In this document: positions 17,492 through 26,505 of the stretch, piece after piece
How positions within the stretch are numbered: position 1 is the first letter of the stretch
Layout of the letters: every line of letters starts with the position of its first letter
Assembly (NCBI RefSeq): GCF_029223885.1
Contig: NZ_CP119409.1
Location: forward strand, 274,001 to 338,000
Direction of reading: 5' to 3'
DNA from: Pararhizobium gei
Lineage (GTDB): Bacteria > Pseudomonadota > Alphaproteobacteria > Rhizobiales > Rhizobiaceae
DNA: 64,000 nt
Program-made: the position numbers and the translations under genes
Notes under the pieces: generated by a model
Told to the model about the DNA's origin: nothing
Seen by the model: only the letters and a program-made list of their open reading frames with translations
The model's database searches: none

Positions 17492-18496
17492 TCACGCCCG
17501 GTTCGGCAGCACCCGGTCGGGAGGTCGGTGTCCATCGAAGAAGGCGCGGATATTGATGACCACCTTTTCGCCCATATCGATCCGGCCTTCGAGCGTCGCC
17601 GACCCCATATGCGGCAGAAGCACGACCTTGCCTTCCGTCGCCAGCTTCACCAGCTTCGGGTTGACGGCGGGTTCGTTCTCGAAGACGTCGAGCCCGGCGC
17701 CGGCGATCTTTCCCTCGCGCAGGCATTTTATCAGGGCGGTTTCATCGACGATGCTGCCGCGGGCCGTGTTGACGAGATAGCTCGTCGGTTGCATCAGCGC
17801 CAGCCGGCGCGCCGACAGGAGGTGAAAGGTTGCCGGCGTCGAAGGGCAGTTTACCGAGACGATATCGACGCGGGCCAGCATCTGGTCGAGGCTGTCCCAA
17901 TAGGTCGCTTCCAGGCTCTCCTCGGTCGCAACGCTGACATGCTTGCGGTTGTGGTAATGGATGGACAGGCCGAAGGCCTTGGCCCTGCGGGCGACGGCGG
18001 TGCCGATGCGGCCCATGCCGACAATGCCGATCCGCTTGCCGGAAATCCGCCGGCCCAGCATCCAGGTCGGCGACCATCCGGCCCATTCGCCACGCCTGTC
18101 TGCGAGGATATTGGCGCCCTCGGCAAGGCGCCGGGGAACGGCAAGGATCAGGGCCATGGTCATGTCGGCCGTGTCTTCGGTCAGAACATTCGGCGTATTG
18201 GTAACGGTGATGCCATGCCGCGCCGCCGCATCGATATCGATATGGTCTACGCCGTTGGAGAAACTGGCGATCAGCTTCAACTGAGGCCCCGCCTGCTCGA
18301 TCAGCGCGGCGTCGATCCTGTCGGTGAGGGTCGGTACGAGAACATCGACGCGCTTGACGGCTGCGACAAGTTCCGGCTGGCTGCGCGGCGTGTCGTCTAT
18401 GTTCAGTTCAGCGTCGAACAGTTCCCGCATGCGCGTTTCAACGACATCCGGCAGCTTGCGGCTGATATAGACCCTGGGCTTTTTCTTTTGTGTCAT
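17492..18496 (-). CDS. D-isomer 2-hydroxyacid dehydrogenase (glyoxylate/hydroxypyruvate reductase type)
   Basis: 334 residues. The NAD(P)-binding motif is GIVGMGRIGTAVARR near residue 155-170. The catalytic triad of the family is present: Arg in NTARGSIVDE, Glu in GLDVFENEP and His in LLPHMGSATLE. These cytosolic enzymes reduce glyoxylate, hydroxypyruvate or related 2-oxoacids. An HNRKH segment after the dinucleotide fold (YHNRKH) suggests NADPH preference, as in GyaR/GhrB-like members, but this is inference. It is divergent from the SH3 gene and convergent with moeB. A second, GhrA-like paralogue occurs at 37106. Confidence 0.9.
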   Translation of the reverse strand: MTQKKKPRVYISRKLPDVVETRMRELFDAELNIDDTPRSQPELVAAVKRVDVLVPTLTDRIDAALIEQAGPQLKLIASFSNGVDHIDIDAAARHGITVTNTPNVLTEDTADMTMALILAVPRRLAEGANILADRRGEWAGWSPTWMLGRRISGKRIGIVGMGRIGTAVARRAKAFGLSIHYHNRKHVSVATEESLEATYWDSLDQMLARVDIVSVNCPSTPATFHLLSARRLALMQPTSYLVNTARGSIVDETALIKCLREGKIAGAGLDVFENEPAVNPKLVKLATEGKVVLLPHMGSATLEGRIDMGEKVVINIRAFFDGHRPPDRVLPNRA

Positions 18497-18688
18497 TGCT
18501 GCCTGCCACGCCTTGTTGACGGGTTCTTAACCAAGATGGGTGATCGTTCTCCCTGCAGTTCGTTTTCTACCAGACCCGGTGGGGAAGACAAACAAAACTC
18601 TAGATCGTGCCGACGATTTGCCTTCTGCAGAACCGGTTTAGAGCTTTGGCTGCAGGTTCTCGAATTTCTTTGGAAAACGGATTTCGTC

Positions 18689-19228
18689 ATGCGTCACTTC
18701 CTTTCCAGGCTCCTCTTCGTCGCCGTCGCCGTCCTGCCGATGACAGCATTCGACGGAGCACCTGTCTTCGCGCAGGCGGCAAAGGGCGCAAGCGGCCTGC
18801 CGCTGCCCCGCTTTGTCAGCCTGAAATCCAAGAGCGTCAATCTGCGCATCGGCCCGAGCATCGACTACGCGGTCGCCTGGCGCTACCTGAGGGCCGGCGT
18901 TCCCGTGGAAATCATCCAGGAATATGACAACTGGCGGCGGATACGCGATGCCGACGGCACGGAAGGCTGGGTCAATCAGGCGCTTCTTTCGGGCGAACGC
19001 ACCGCGGTCACGGCGCCATGGATGCGCGGCAAGGGTGCCGGCGTGTTCGTCAATATGCGGCGTGACCCGCAGGCAAACAGCAGCATCATCGCCCGCGTGG
19101 AACCCGGCGTTGTCGTCCATGTCGGCGAGTGCAACGGCGAATGGTGCCGTGCCGAAGCCCAGGGCGCCGACGGCTGGATAGCCCAGGGGGAAATCTGGGG
19201 TGCTTATCCCGGCGAGGCCTTCAAATAA
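18689..19228 (+). CDS. Secreted protein with two bacterial SH3 domains
   Basis: 179 residues. It starts at the ATG at 18689, giving a signal peptide (residues 1-30, cleavage after VFA) that the much longer open frame from 17444 would bury. The mature part has two SH3b (SH3_4-like) repeats: SKSVNLRIGPSIDYAVAWRY, ending DGTEGWVNQALL, and GVFVNMRRDPQANSSIIARV, ending GADGWIAQGEIWG. Such periplasmic SH3 proteins probably bind peptidoglycan peptides. It is divergent from the hydroxyacid dehydrogenase and ends ten bases before the convergent PfkB kinase gene. Confidence 0.9.
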   Translation: MRHFLSRLLFVAVAVLPMTAFDGAPVFAQAAKGASGLPLPRFVSLKSKSVNLRIGPSIDYAVAWRYLRAGVPVEIIQEYDNWRRIRDADGTEGWVNQALLSGERTAVTAPWMRGKGAGVFVNMRRDPQANSSIIARVEPGVVVHVGECNGEWCRAEAQGADGWIAQGEIWGAYPGEAFK

Positions 19229-19237
19229 GACGACCCT

Positions 19238-20230
19238 TCAGAGAAGACCCGCGGCTTTTGCAGCGGCAGCCAGCGAGATCATCGGGCGGGGGCCGACCTG
19301 TTCGATGACGATGCCTGCGGCAAGACTGCCGAGCCGGCCGCAATCGGACAGCGTTCGCCCGGTCGTATAGCCATGCAGGAAGCCCGCGGCATAAAGGTCG
19401 CCCGCTCCCGTCGTGTCGACGACGCGGCTGATCGACGTCGCCTCTACCTTCACCCGCTCTTCGCCCCGCACGATCATCGAGCCTTCCTCACTCAGCGTGA
19501 CGGCGGCGAGCTTGCAGTCCTTGGCAATCAGCGACAGCGCCTGCTCGAAGTCATCGGTTTCGTAAAGTGCTAAGGCCTCGGCGCGATTGGCAAAGACGAC
19601 ATCGACGGTCCCGGAGCGCATCAGATCCAGGAATTCGGCACGGTAGCGGTGAACGCAGAAACTGTCGGACAGCGTCATCGCCACGTCGCGGCCGTGTTCG
19701 TGGGCAATACGGGCGCATTCGCGGATTGCGTCCTTGGCGAGCGGCGGGTCCCACAGATAGCCCTCGAAATAGGTGACGGCCGCGTCCGCGACGACGGACG
19801 GCTCGACGTCATCAGGCCCAAGTTCGACGCAGGCGCCGAGATAGGTGTTCATCGACCGCTCGCCGTCTTCCGTCACGAAAATCATCGAGCGTGCCGTCGG
19901 CGGATGCCCCTCAAGCGGCTTCGTTTCGAAGTGGACACCCTGAGCGCGGATGTCATGAATGAAGATCTCGCCCAGTTGGTCGTTCGAGACCTTGCCGAAA
20001 TAGGCGGCGCGTCCGCCAAGGCTTGCAATGCCCGCCGCTGTGTTTCCGGCGCTGCCGCCAGAGGCTTCCAGAGCCGGGCCCATGCGCGAATAAAGAAGCT
20101 CCGCCCGATCCGCGTCGATCAAGTTCATCGCGCTCTTGATGATGCCGTTGTGGACAAGGAATGCATCGTCGCAGCGCGCAATGATATCCACGATGGCATT
20201 GCCGATCGTGAGTACGTCGAATTTTGTCAT
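19238..20230 (-). CDS. PfkB-family carbohydrate kinase, adenosine kinase-like
   Basis: 330 residues. PfkB signature 2 is DTTGAGDLYAAGFLHGY near residue 275, with the catalytic Asp in GAGD. Signature 1 is within GGSAGNTAAGIASLGG near residue 60. The N-terminus FDVLTIGNAIVDI is the form found in rhizobial proteins annotated as adenosine kinase, which phosphorylate adenosine to AMP; ribokinase-like sugar specificity cannot be excluded. It is a stand-alone gene converging on the SH3 protein gene, with 111 bases between it and the glyoxalase gene. Confidence 0.88.
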   Translation of the reverse strand: MTKFDVLTIGNAIVDIIARCDDAFLVHNGIIKSAMNLIDADRAELLYSRMGPALEASGGSAGNTAAGIASLGGRAAYFGKVSNDQLGEIFIHDIRAQGVHFETKPLEGHPPTARSMIFVTEDGERSMNTYLGACVELGPDDVEPSVVADAAVTYFEGYLWDPPLAKDAIRECARIAHEHGRDVAMTLSDSFCVHRYRAEFLDLMRSGTVDVVFANRAEALALYETDDFEQALSLIAKDCKLAAVTLSEEGSMIVRGEERVKVEATSISRVVDTTGAGDLYAAGFLHGYTTGRTLSDCGRLGSLAAGIVIEQVGPRPMISLAAAAKAAGLL

Positions 20231-20341
20231 CCGGAACCGCCTGGAATGTTCGTGTCAGCCGATGTCCGGTCATAATGCATTTCCAGCAGTTTGGAAGGAA
20301 AAACAGCCGCTGTGCTAAAGAACCGGCCGCAATCGCCATTT

Positions 20342-20767
20342 TCATGCAGGCAGTGCCGACGCGTCATACTGGGCGGCGAAGTCTGCACTCGGCGCGATCG
20401 GTTTGATGATGTCGATGAGGACTCCGTTCGGATCGGCTGTAATGAAATGCCTCTGTCCAAAATCCTCGTCGCAGAGCGCCTTGAGGATGGGCAGACCCTC
20501 AGCCTGGAATTCGATGTAAAGCGCATCCGGATCCTCCACCTCGAAGTTCAGGAGCAGGCCGGATACCAGTCCCCGGCCGCGCTCTGGAATCGTGTCGTGA
20601 TCACCGTTCAAAATGGCGAGGTTGACCGTCTCATCCACGGTCGATTGGAGGTGCACGTACCAGTCGCTGGTAAATACCGGGGTGAAACGCAGGTGCCGCT
20701 GGTAGAAGCCAGACGTCGCTTCAACATCTGCGGTCATGATGACAGGATAGTAGCTGGTGATTTTCAT
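20342..20767 (-). CDS. Glyoxalase/bleomycin-resistance (VOC) family protein
   Basis: 141 residues from [10 protein letters not shown], which has GGAGAA ten bases upstream; a longer frame to 20794 would run into the operator. The VOC fold is indicated by the paired beta-alpha-beta-beta-beta modules: [18 protein letters not shown] at the start and [17 protein letters not shown] in the second half, with [17 protein letters not shown] at the end. Members include dioxygenases, glyoxalases and antibiotic-binding proteins. The gene is divergent from a TetR gene with a shared palindromic operator, so it is probably controlled by that repressor and responds to the same chemical. Confidence 0.88.
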   Translation of the reverse strand: MKITSYYPVIMTADVEATSGFYQRHLRFTPVFTSDWYVHLQSTVDETVNLAILNGDHDTIPERGRGLVSGLLLNFEVEDPDALYIEFQAEGLPILKALCDEDFGQRHFITADPNGVLIDIIKPIAPSADFAAQYDASALPA

Positions 20768-20790
20768 GGCTTGTTCTCCGACTGGTTGAA

Positions 20791-20836
20791 ACATACAATC
20801 TGTCTGTTTTAATTAACATACATACAGATTGCATGT
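20791..20836. promoter_or_regulatory. Inverted-repeat operator between glyoxalase and tetR genes
   Basis: ACATACAATCTGT (20791-20803) and ACAGATTGCATGT (20824-20836) are inverted repeats with one mismatch over 13 bases. An inner CTGTCTG/CATACAG pair is also present. The AT-rich spacer (TTTTAATTAAC) likely holds overlapping -10 elements. The site sits exactly in the 77-base divergent gap and is the expected binding place of the adjacent TetR protein. Confidence 0.7.
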
Positions 20837-20844
20837 AAAGGTAC

Positions 20845-21426
20845 ATGATGAGACGGAGCAACAGTGAGCGGACGCAGGCCATGCGCGCAGCCCTTATCGA
20901 GGCTGCGCGAACACATTTCGTCGAAAAAGGCTATGCGGAAACAGCGACACCGGACATCGTCACGGCAGCGGGGGTGACGCGCGGCGCGCTCTATCACCAC
21001 TTTGAGGACAAGAAGACACTTTTTGCCTCTGTCATCGCTGAGGAAGCCAAGGCGGTGCGCCGGGATATAGAAAATGCGGCCATGACCTCGCCATCGGCCT
21101 ATGACGCTCTTCTGGATGGCATGCGGGGTTACTTCGATGCCATGGCAAAGCCCGGAAGAACGCGGCTTCTCCTGCTCGACGGACCGGCGATCCTCGGGCC
21201 TGCCGAGATGCGGCGAATGGATGAGGCCCAATCGGAGCATAGTCTGCACAGGGGCCTCAAGGCGTATCTTACCGAGAAAGACGCATCGCAGACGTCGCTT
21301 GGTATCTTTACCGAGCTCCTGTCTGCCGCCTTCGACAGGGCGGCTCTGGCGATCGAGGCCGGTCGCGACCGCGCAGCCTATGAAAAGGCGATTGCCACGA
21401 TGATCGAAGGGATCGCTCTCAAATGA
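20845..21426 (+). CDS. TetR-family transcriptional repressor
   Basis: 193 residues. The helix-turn-helix lies at about 10-58: ALIEAARTHFVEKGYAET followed by TAAGVTRGALYHHFEDKKTL. The C-terminal part matches TetR_C domains with a long helix bundle. Two adjacent ATG codons (20845, 20848) could start it. It is divergent from a VOC-family gene with a shared palindrome, the standard layout for an autoregulated repressor and its target. Its last eight bases overlap the end of the convergent nth gene. Confidence 0.92.
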   Translation: MMRRSNSERTQAMRAALIEAARTHFVEKGYAETATPDIVTAAGVTRGALYHHFEDKKTLFASVIAEEAKAVRRDIENAAMTSPSAYDALLDGMRGYFDAMAKPGRTRLLLLDGPAILGPAEMRRMDEAQSEHSLHRGLKAYLTEKDASQTSLGIFTELLSAAFDRAALAIEAGRDRAAYEKAIATMIEGIALK

Positions 21427-22183
21427 TCTGGGCCGGCAGAGCGACAAGCGGTGCCGGTATCGCATTGGTTTTTTCCGCCGCCTTGCAGATATCCGCAATG
21501 ACGCAGTGCTCGCATTCGGGACGCCGCGCCTTGCAGCAATAGCGCCCATGCAGGATCAGCCAGTGATGCGCATGGTAGAGATAATGGTCCGGAATGATCC
21601 GCATCAGCTGATCCTCGACCTCGTCCGGGGTTTTCCCCGGCGCAAGACAGAGCCGGTTGCCGATCCGGAAAATATGCGTATCCACCGCCATGGTCGCCTG
21701 GCCGAATGCCATCGACAGGACCACATTCGCCGTCTTGCGCCCGACGCCCGGCAGGGTGACCAGTTCCTCGCGCGTGCGTGGCACTTCGCCGCCGAAATCG
21801 GCAATCAGCTTTTCGCTGAGCGCGATCACGTTCTTCGCCTTGTTGCGGTAGAGTCCGATGGTCTTGATATAGTCGCGAACCCGCTCCTCGCCCAGTGCCA
21901 CCATTTTCTCCGGTGTGTCGGCAACGGCAAACAAGGCGCGCGTTGCCCTGTTGACGCCCACATCCGTCGCCTGCGCCGAGAGCGCCACGGCGACGACCAG
22001 CGTAAAAGGGTTGACATGTTCCAGCTCGCCCTTCGGCTCGGGACGCTGGATGGAGAACCGCCGGAAAATCTCTTCGATCTCGTCTCCGCTATAGGCCGTC
22101 TTCGGCTTTGCTCCGGCGCGGCCGACTGTCGCGGGGCGGGCTTTCACGGAAGATGTCACCGTTTTTGGTTTTCCATTCGTCAT
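21419..22183 (-). CDS. nth: Endonuclease III (DNA glycosylase/AP lyase)
   Basis: 254 residues from MTNGKPKTV; a longer frame would collide with the divergent DUF2244 gene. The enzyme removes oxidised pyrimidines and nicks abasic sites. The helix-hairpin-helix LPGVGRKTANVVLS carries the catalytic Lys; the catalytic Asp is in VDTHIFRIGNR. The C-terminal [4Fe-4S] ligands are intact as C-x6-C-x2-C-x5-C (CKARRPECEHCVIADIC). The first 40 residues are a basic extension longer than E. coli Nth (211 residues), common in rhizobia. Convergent overlap with the TetR gene by eight bases. Confidence 0.97.
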   Translation of the reverse strand: MTNGKPKTVTSSVKARPATVGRAGAKPKTAYSGDEIEEIFRRFSIQRPEPKGELEHVNPFTLVVAVALSAQATDVGVNRATRALFAVADTPEKMVALGEERVRDYIKTIGLYRNKAKNVIALSEKLIADFGGEVPRTREELVTLPGVGRKTANVVLSMAFGQATMAVDTHIFRIGNRLCLAPGKTPDEVEDQLMRIIPDHYLYHAHHWLILHGRYCCKARRPECEHCVIADICKAAEKTNAIPAPLVALPAQII

Positions 22184-22205
22184 GACGCATCTATAATCGG
22201 GCATC

Positions 22206-22700
22206 ATGAGCAATGGCAACGACATCGCGCAACCCGACCAGCCGGTTTTTGCAGCCGAGCTGACGCCCCACCGTTCGCTCGGGCTGCGGGCATTCAGGAT
22301 ATTCGCCCTCATCGCCGGGCTGATGACGCTCATTCACACCTTCGTCTTTGTCGTCATTGGCGCCTGGCCGATCGTCTTCTTCTTCGGACTTGATTTCGCG
22401 CTCCTGTTGGGTGCTTTCTGGCTGAACTACCGCTCCGCCCGTGCCCGTGAAGAAGTCAGCATATCCCGCACGGATGTTTCCATCCGCAAGGTTGCCCCGG
22501 CCGGGCAGGTGACGGAACACCGCTTCAATCCCTTCTTTGCGCGGTTCGACGTCTCGCGGCATACCGAAATCGGCATCGTCTCCATGAAGGTCAGCGATCG
22601 GCGCCGCGCGACCGATATTGGCTCTTTCCTCAACCGTGAGGACCGTGAAAGCTTCGCTGCGGCCTTTGCCGGCGCACTGGCTACCGTGAAACGCCGGTAG
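22206..22700 (+). CDS. DUF2244 family membrane protein
   Basis: 164 residues with two closely spaced transmembrane helices (about 28-75) and a cytosolic C-terminal domain carrying the family pattern WLNYRSARAREEVSIS and RFDVSRHTEIGIVSM. DUF2244 proteins are widespread in alphaproteobacteria and have no proven role. Gene is divergent from nth, with only 22 bases between the two start codons, so promoters overlap the coding ends. Such proteins often neighbour cytochrome oxidase genes elsewhere; not so here. Confidence 0.85.
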   Translation: MSNGNDIAQPDQPVFAAELTPHRSLGLRAFRIFALIAGLMTLIHTFVFVVIGAWPIVFFFGLDFALLLGAFWLNYRSARAREEVSISRTDVSIRKVAPAGQVTEHRFNPFFARFDVSRHTEIGIVSMKVSDRRRATDIGSFLNREDRESFAAAFAGALATVKRR

Positions 22701-22764
22701 AGACAAGAATCGGGTGGCTGGCGCGGGCTTCTATGCGCTATCTCTTTGCCCAAGGAGATAGACC

Positions 22765-23637
22765 ATGACCATCATGAGATCCATTGCGTCCGATATCACG
22801 CCGGAGGGCAGCGATTACGACACCGTCAGTCGTGTTGTCGAGATGCTGACGGAAAACTACCGCGACCAGCCGTCGCTGGAGACAATCGCAGGCGAACTCG
22901 GCCAGTCGCCGACCCAGCTGCAGAAAACCTTCACCCGTTGGGCCGGGCTCTCGCCGAAAGCATTCCTGCAAGCCGTCACGCTCGACCATGCCAAGCGACT
23001 GCTGCGCCAGGAAGAGCTTCCGCTGCTGGAGACGAGCCTTGAGCTTGGCCTGTCCGGCCCAGGCTGTCTGCACGATCTCTTCGTCACGCACGAGGCCATG
23101 TCGCCGGGCGAATGGAAATTGCGCGGCGGCGGGCTTACCATCCGCTACGGCTTTCATCCCAGTCCCTTCGGTGTGGCACTCGTCATGATCACGGAGCGAG
23201 GTCTGGCCGGTCTCGCCTTCAATGACGCGGGGCGCGAGAAAGCGAGCTTCGACGATATGGCCGGCCGTTGGCCGAATGCCGGTTTTGTCGAGGACAGTGC
23301 CGCGACCGCCGCCTATGCCGCCCGGATTTTCGATCACCGGCAATGGCGCTCTGAAGAGCCGTTGCGCGTCGTGCTGATCGGCTCGGATTTCCAGATCCGC
23401 GTCTGGGAAGCGCTCCTGAAAATTCCAATGGGCAAGGCCGTCACCTATTCCGACATCGCCAGCGGTATCGGCCAGCGCACCGCCTCGCGCGCCGTTGGTG
23501 CCGCTGTCGGCCGCAATCCGATCTCCTTCGTCGTGCCCTGCCACCGCGCACTGGGCAAAAGCGGCGCGCTGACCGGCTACCACTGGGGCCTGACGCGCAA
23601 ACGGGCCATGCTTGGCTGGGAAGCAGGAAAAGTTTGA
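22765..23637 (+). CDS. Ada-like regulator/methylated-DNA-protein cysteine methyltransferase lacking the N-terminal Ada domain
   Basis: 290 residues. An AraC-type helix-turn-helix (about 20-110: LETIAGELGQSPTQLQKTFTRW, read as motif over two turns) is followed by an Ogt/Ada-C domain (about 120-285) with the methyl-acceptor motif PCHRALG and the helix KAVTYSDIASGIGQ that reads the damaged base. It repairs O6-methylguanine by suicidal transfer to the Cys. The N-terminal zinc/phosphotriester domain of E. coli Ada, whose methylation turns on transcription, is absent. So the protein either is constitutive or senses methylation another way. A GGAGATAG site lies before the ATG. Confidence 0.93.
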   Translation: MTIMRSIASDITPEGSDYDTVSRVVEMLTENYRDQPSLETIAGELGQSPTQLQKTFTRWAGLSPKAFLQAVTLDHAKRLLRQEELPLLETSLELGLSGPGCLHDLFVTHEAMSPGEWKLRGGGLTIRYGFHPSPFGVALVMITERGLAGLAFNDAGREKASFDDMAGRWPNAGFVEDSAATAAYAARIFDHRQWRSEEPLRVVLIGSDFQIRVWEALLKIPMGKAVTYSDIASGIGQRTASRAVGAAVGRNPISFVVPCHRALGKSGALTGYHWGLTRKRAMLGWEAGKV

Positions 23638-23655
23638 GGGAGCTACCGGTCAAAC

Positions 23656-24870
23656 TTACCGCGCCGCTTCCACCGGCGAGGCGTCGCCTCGATCCGCAAG
23701 TTCCACCAGGATGAACGAACTGACGCCGGCAATCAGGAAACCGGCTGCCAGGTTTGTGGTCGATCCATCATAGAAGCTGCCGATTGCGACGGCAAACAGG
23801 GTGGCGACAAGGCTCGACCCCGATGCAATCAGCGATGCGCCCAAGCCCGCCACTGCGCCAAGGGAGCGCATCGCCATCGCGTTCAGATTGCCGAACAGGA
23901 CGCCGATGGCGAAGAACGCCAGGAACCCGAACATCATCAGGCCGACTAGAGGCAGGTGCCCGTTCCACAGCAGGGACGAAAGCAACATCAGAAAACCGGC
24001 CGATACCAGTCCGATGAAGGCTGCACGCGCCATGGCATCCATCCCAAACCGCTGCACGAGCTTTGCATTGAGAAACGAGGCAAGTCCTATCCCCGTGGCC
24101 AGCACAGCAAAATAGAAGGGGAAGGTCTCCTCGACCCCGTAGATGTCAAAGAACAGATCGGCGGCTGTGCCGAGATAGAGCAGTTGTGCTCCGAACACGA
24201 TCCCGGTTGCGACGATCAGCAATGTCACGCGGCGCTTCGACAGAATGCGCCGGCCGTTCGCGAGCAGCAGTCGTGGACGGAAGGGGATGCGTTTTTCGGC
24301 CGCCAATGTTTCCGGTTGCCGCATCGTCAGCCAAAGGCCGAGCAGCGCCGCCATGGCGAGATAGACAGCGAACACAATGCGCCATCCCGCAACAAAAATC
24401 ACGCCCTGCGCCAGGGCAGGGGCCAGCATCGGCACAAGAATGAAGAGCGTGAACATGAGCGACATGACACGCGCCATGGCGTCTCCCTCGAACTGATCGC
24501 GGATCATGGCGCGCGTTGCGATCTTCGGCCCGGACACACCCACGCCCTGAAGGAACCGGCCGAGAAGAACCATTTCAAGCGATCCCGCCAGCATGGCGGT
24601 CATGGTTCCCACAGCATAGACGCCAAGGCCAAGCAGCAGGGCCTTCTTGCGCCCCATTGCGTCGGACAATGGCCCCAGGGCCAGTTCACCGAACGCCATG
24701 CCCAAAATGAAGATCGAAATGATGTGCTGGGTGGACAGCGGCGGTGCGACGCCAAGTTCCCAACCGATCTGGCGCAGCCCAGGCAACAGCGCGTCGATGC
24801 TGATGGAGGTCAGCGAGGTCAGGAGAGCATAGAGGGCAATACGTTCGCGAAAACTGATGGAAGAGGTCAT
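23656..24870 (-). CDS. MFS drug-resistance transporter, Bcr/CflA type
   Basis: 404 residues from MTSSISFRERIALY; the frame extends to 24960 but the extra 30 residues are polar and unconserved. Twelve hydrophobic segments are visible. The MFS motif A appears as GPLSDAMGRKKALLLG (loop 2-3) and the DHA1/Bcr-type motif D1/C as FLQGVGVSGPKIATRAMIRD. This family exports drugs or small metabolites by proton antiport across the inner membrane. The 136-base gap to gpmA on one side and an inverted repeat upstream (24914-24942) suggest an independent unit. Confidence 0.92.
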   Translation of the reverse strand: MTSSISFRERIALYALLTSLTSISIDALLPGLRQIGWELGVAPPLSTQHIISIFILGMAFGELALGPLSDAMGRKKALLLGLGVYAVGTMTAMLAGSLEMVLLGRFLQGVGVSGPKIATRAMIRDQFEGDAMARVMSLMFTLFILVPMLAPALAQGVIFVAGWRIVFAVYLAMAALLGLWLTMRQPETLAAEKRIPFRPRLLLANGRRILSKRRVTLLIVATGIVFGAQLLYLGTAADLFFDIYGVEETFPFYFAVLATGIGLASFLNAKLVQRFGMDAMARAAFIGLVSAGFLMLLSSLLWNGHLPLVGLMMFGFLAFFAIGVLFGNLNAMAMRSLGAVAGLGASLIASGSSLVATLFAVAIGSFYDGSTTNLAAGFLIAGVSSFILVELADRGDASPVEAAR

Positions 24871-24913
24871 AGGGTAAATAGCCCTGCCGCGGTCACGTAA
24901 ACCGCTGCTGCTC

Positions 24914-24942
24914 CAATCGCAAAACTCGAAGTCCTGCGATTG
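24914..24942. repeat. Inverted repeat upstream of the MFS gene
   Basis: CAATCGCA (24914-24921) and TGCGATTG (24935-24942) are perfect 8-bp inverted repeats with a 13-base spacer, about 45-70 bases before the MFS start codon. Position fits an operator or leader hairpin. No regulator gene is adjacent. Confidence 0.45.
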
Positions 24943-25006
24943 AATTCGATATGGTGACACCCCGGTATCCGGCCAAGACTGTCCGCGCGCTTAACGCAGG
25001 AGGGAG

Positions 25007-25642
25007 CTAGTGCGCCCCGGACATGTCGCCCAGAACCTCCTTGGACGCCACGGTCGAATCGGCATTAAGCGTGTAAACCATCGGCACGCCGGTGGCGAGA
25101 TTGAGCTTCAGGATCTCTTCCTTGGTCAGCCGGTCGAGCACCATGACCAGCGAGCGCAGGGAATTGCCATGGGCGGCCACCAGCACCTTCTCGCCTCTCA
25201 GCACGCGCGGCAGGATCTCGGTCAGGTAATAGGGCCATACGCGGGCGCCGGTATCGCGCAGGCTCTCGCCGCCCGGCGGCGGGATGTCATAGGAACGGCG
25301 CCAGATATGCACCTGCTCCTCGCCCCATTTGGCACGGGCATCGTCTTTGTTGAGGCCGGAGAGGTCGCCGTAGTCGCGTTCGTTCAGCGCCTGGTCCTTG
25401 ATCGTTTCGAGATCCGGCTGGCCGAGATTTCCCAGGATGAGCTTCAACGTATGCTGCGCACGCGTCAGCACGGATGTGAAGGCGACGTCGAACGTAATGC
25501 CGTAGTCGGCCAGCGCCTTGCCGCCGGTATTGGCCTCCTGAATACCGAGTTCGGTCAGGTCGGGATCCTTCCAGCCGGTGAACAGGTTCTTCAGGTTCCA
25601 GTCGCTCTGGCCGTGACGCACGAGGACGAGGGTGCCGCTCAT
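25007..25642 (-). CDS. gpmA: 2,3-bisphosphoglycerate-dependent phosphoglycerate mutase
   Basis: 211 residues, the short alphaproteobacterial form (E. coli GpmA has 250). The phosphohistidine motif is [12 protein letters not shown] at residue 10, the specificity loop is [19 protein letters not shown] near 85-103, and the second His is in [13 protein letters not shown] near 155. It interconverts 3- and 2-phosphoglycerate in glycolysis and gluconeogenesis. It is last in a run of co-directional genes, 24 bases after dapB, a pairing conserved in rhizobia. Confidence 0.96.
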   Translation of the reverse strand: MSGTLVLVRHGQSDWNLKNLFTGWKDPDLTELGIQEANTGGKALADYGITFDVAFTSVLTRAQHTLKLILGNLGQPDLETIKDQALNERDYGDLSGLNKDDARAKWGEEQVHIWRRSYDIPPPGGESLRDTGARVWPYYLTEILPRVLRGEKVLVAAHGNSLRSLVMVLDRLTKEEILKLNLATGVPMVYTLNADSTVASKEVLGDMSGAH

Positions 25643-25666
25643 TTTTTCTCTCCGCTTTAGGGTGGT

Positions 25667-26497
25667 TCAGGACAGCCCGAGCACATCGAGCATGGAATAA
25701 AAGCCGGGTTTCTTGTCGCGCGCCCAAAGGGCGGCGGTGACGGCGCCGCGGGCAAAGATGCTGCGGTCGGTCGCGCTGTGGGACAGCGTCACCTGCTCGC
25801 CTTCGCCGGCCAGAATCACGGAATGCTCGCCGATGACGGAGCCGCCGCGCAAGGTGGCAAAGCCGATCGTGCCTGCAGGCCGCGCGCCCGTATGGCCGTC
25901 ACGCACCCGAACCGAGTTCTCGGTGAGCGACACGGCGCGACCCATCGCAGCCGCTTCTCCGAGAAGCAAGGCGGTTCCCGAGGGCGCATCGACCTTGTGC
26001 TTGTGATGCATTTCCAGAATTTCGATGTCCCAATCGGCGGGTCCGAGCGCCCGGGCTGCCTGTTGCGTCAAGACGCCGAGAAGATTGACTCCAAGACTCA
26101 TATTGCCGGATTTGACGATCCGGGCATGCCGTGCCGCCGCCTTGAAGCGCGCCTCGTCCTCGTCCGAGCATCCTGTCGTGCCGATGACATGAACGATGCG
26201 GGCCTGGGCCGCGAGTGCCGAGAAATCGACCGAGGCTGAAGGTGACGTGAAGTCGAGAACGCCTTCGGCGTCGACGAAGGCCTCAAGCGGTTGATCCGTG
26301 ATGGAAATGCCGATCGGGCCAAGCCCGGCGATCTCGCCGGCATCGCGGCCGATATAGGCAGAGCCCGACCGTTCAACGGCTGCAAAGACGCGAACACCGC
26401 CCATCCCGTGGATCGTGCGGATCAGCGTCTGCCCCATCCGGCCGGCGGCGCCGACCACCACGAGTTTCATGTCCGTTCCGCTCATTCCCGCGTCCAT
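25667..26497 (-). CDS. dapB: 4-hydroxy-tetrahydrodipicolinate reductase
   Basis: 276 residues. The NAD(P)-binding motif [14 protein letters not shown] is at the N-terminus, [12 protein letters not shown] in the middle, and the substrate/catalytic signature [16 protein letters not shown] near residue 160. DapB makes tetrahydrodipicolinate for lysine and meso-diaminopimelate, hence peptidoglycan. Three in-frame ATG codons (26497, 26485, 26470) are possible; GAGTGA before 26497 supports the first. Eight bases separate it from the ABC exporter gene upstream and 24 from gpmA downstream, so it is in an operon. Confidence 0.97.
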   Translation of the reverse strand: MDAGMSGTDMKLVVVGAAGRMGQTLIRTIHGMGGVRVFAAVERSGSAYIGRDAGEIAGLGPIGISITDQPLEAFVDAEGVLDFTSPSASVDFSALAAQARIVHVIGTTGCSDEDEARFKAAARHARIVKSGNMSLGVNLLGVLTQQAARALGPADWDIEILEMHHKHKVDAPSGTALLLGEAAAMGRAVSLTENSVRVRDGHTGARPAGTIGFATLRGGSVIGEHSVILAGEGEQVTLSHSATDRSIFARGAVTAALWARDKKPGFYSMLDVLGLS

Positions 26498-26505
26498 TTC
26501 GTCAC

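Noticed and set aside
17444..18688. Long N-terminal extension of the SH3 protein (frame from 17444)
   Set aside because: It is antisense to the hydroxyacid dehydrogenase and would bury an obvious signal peptide; the start at 18689 is used.
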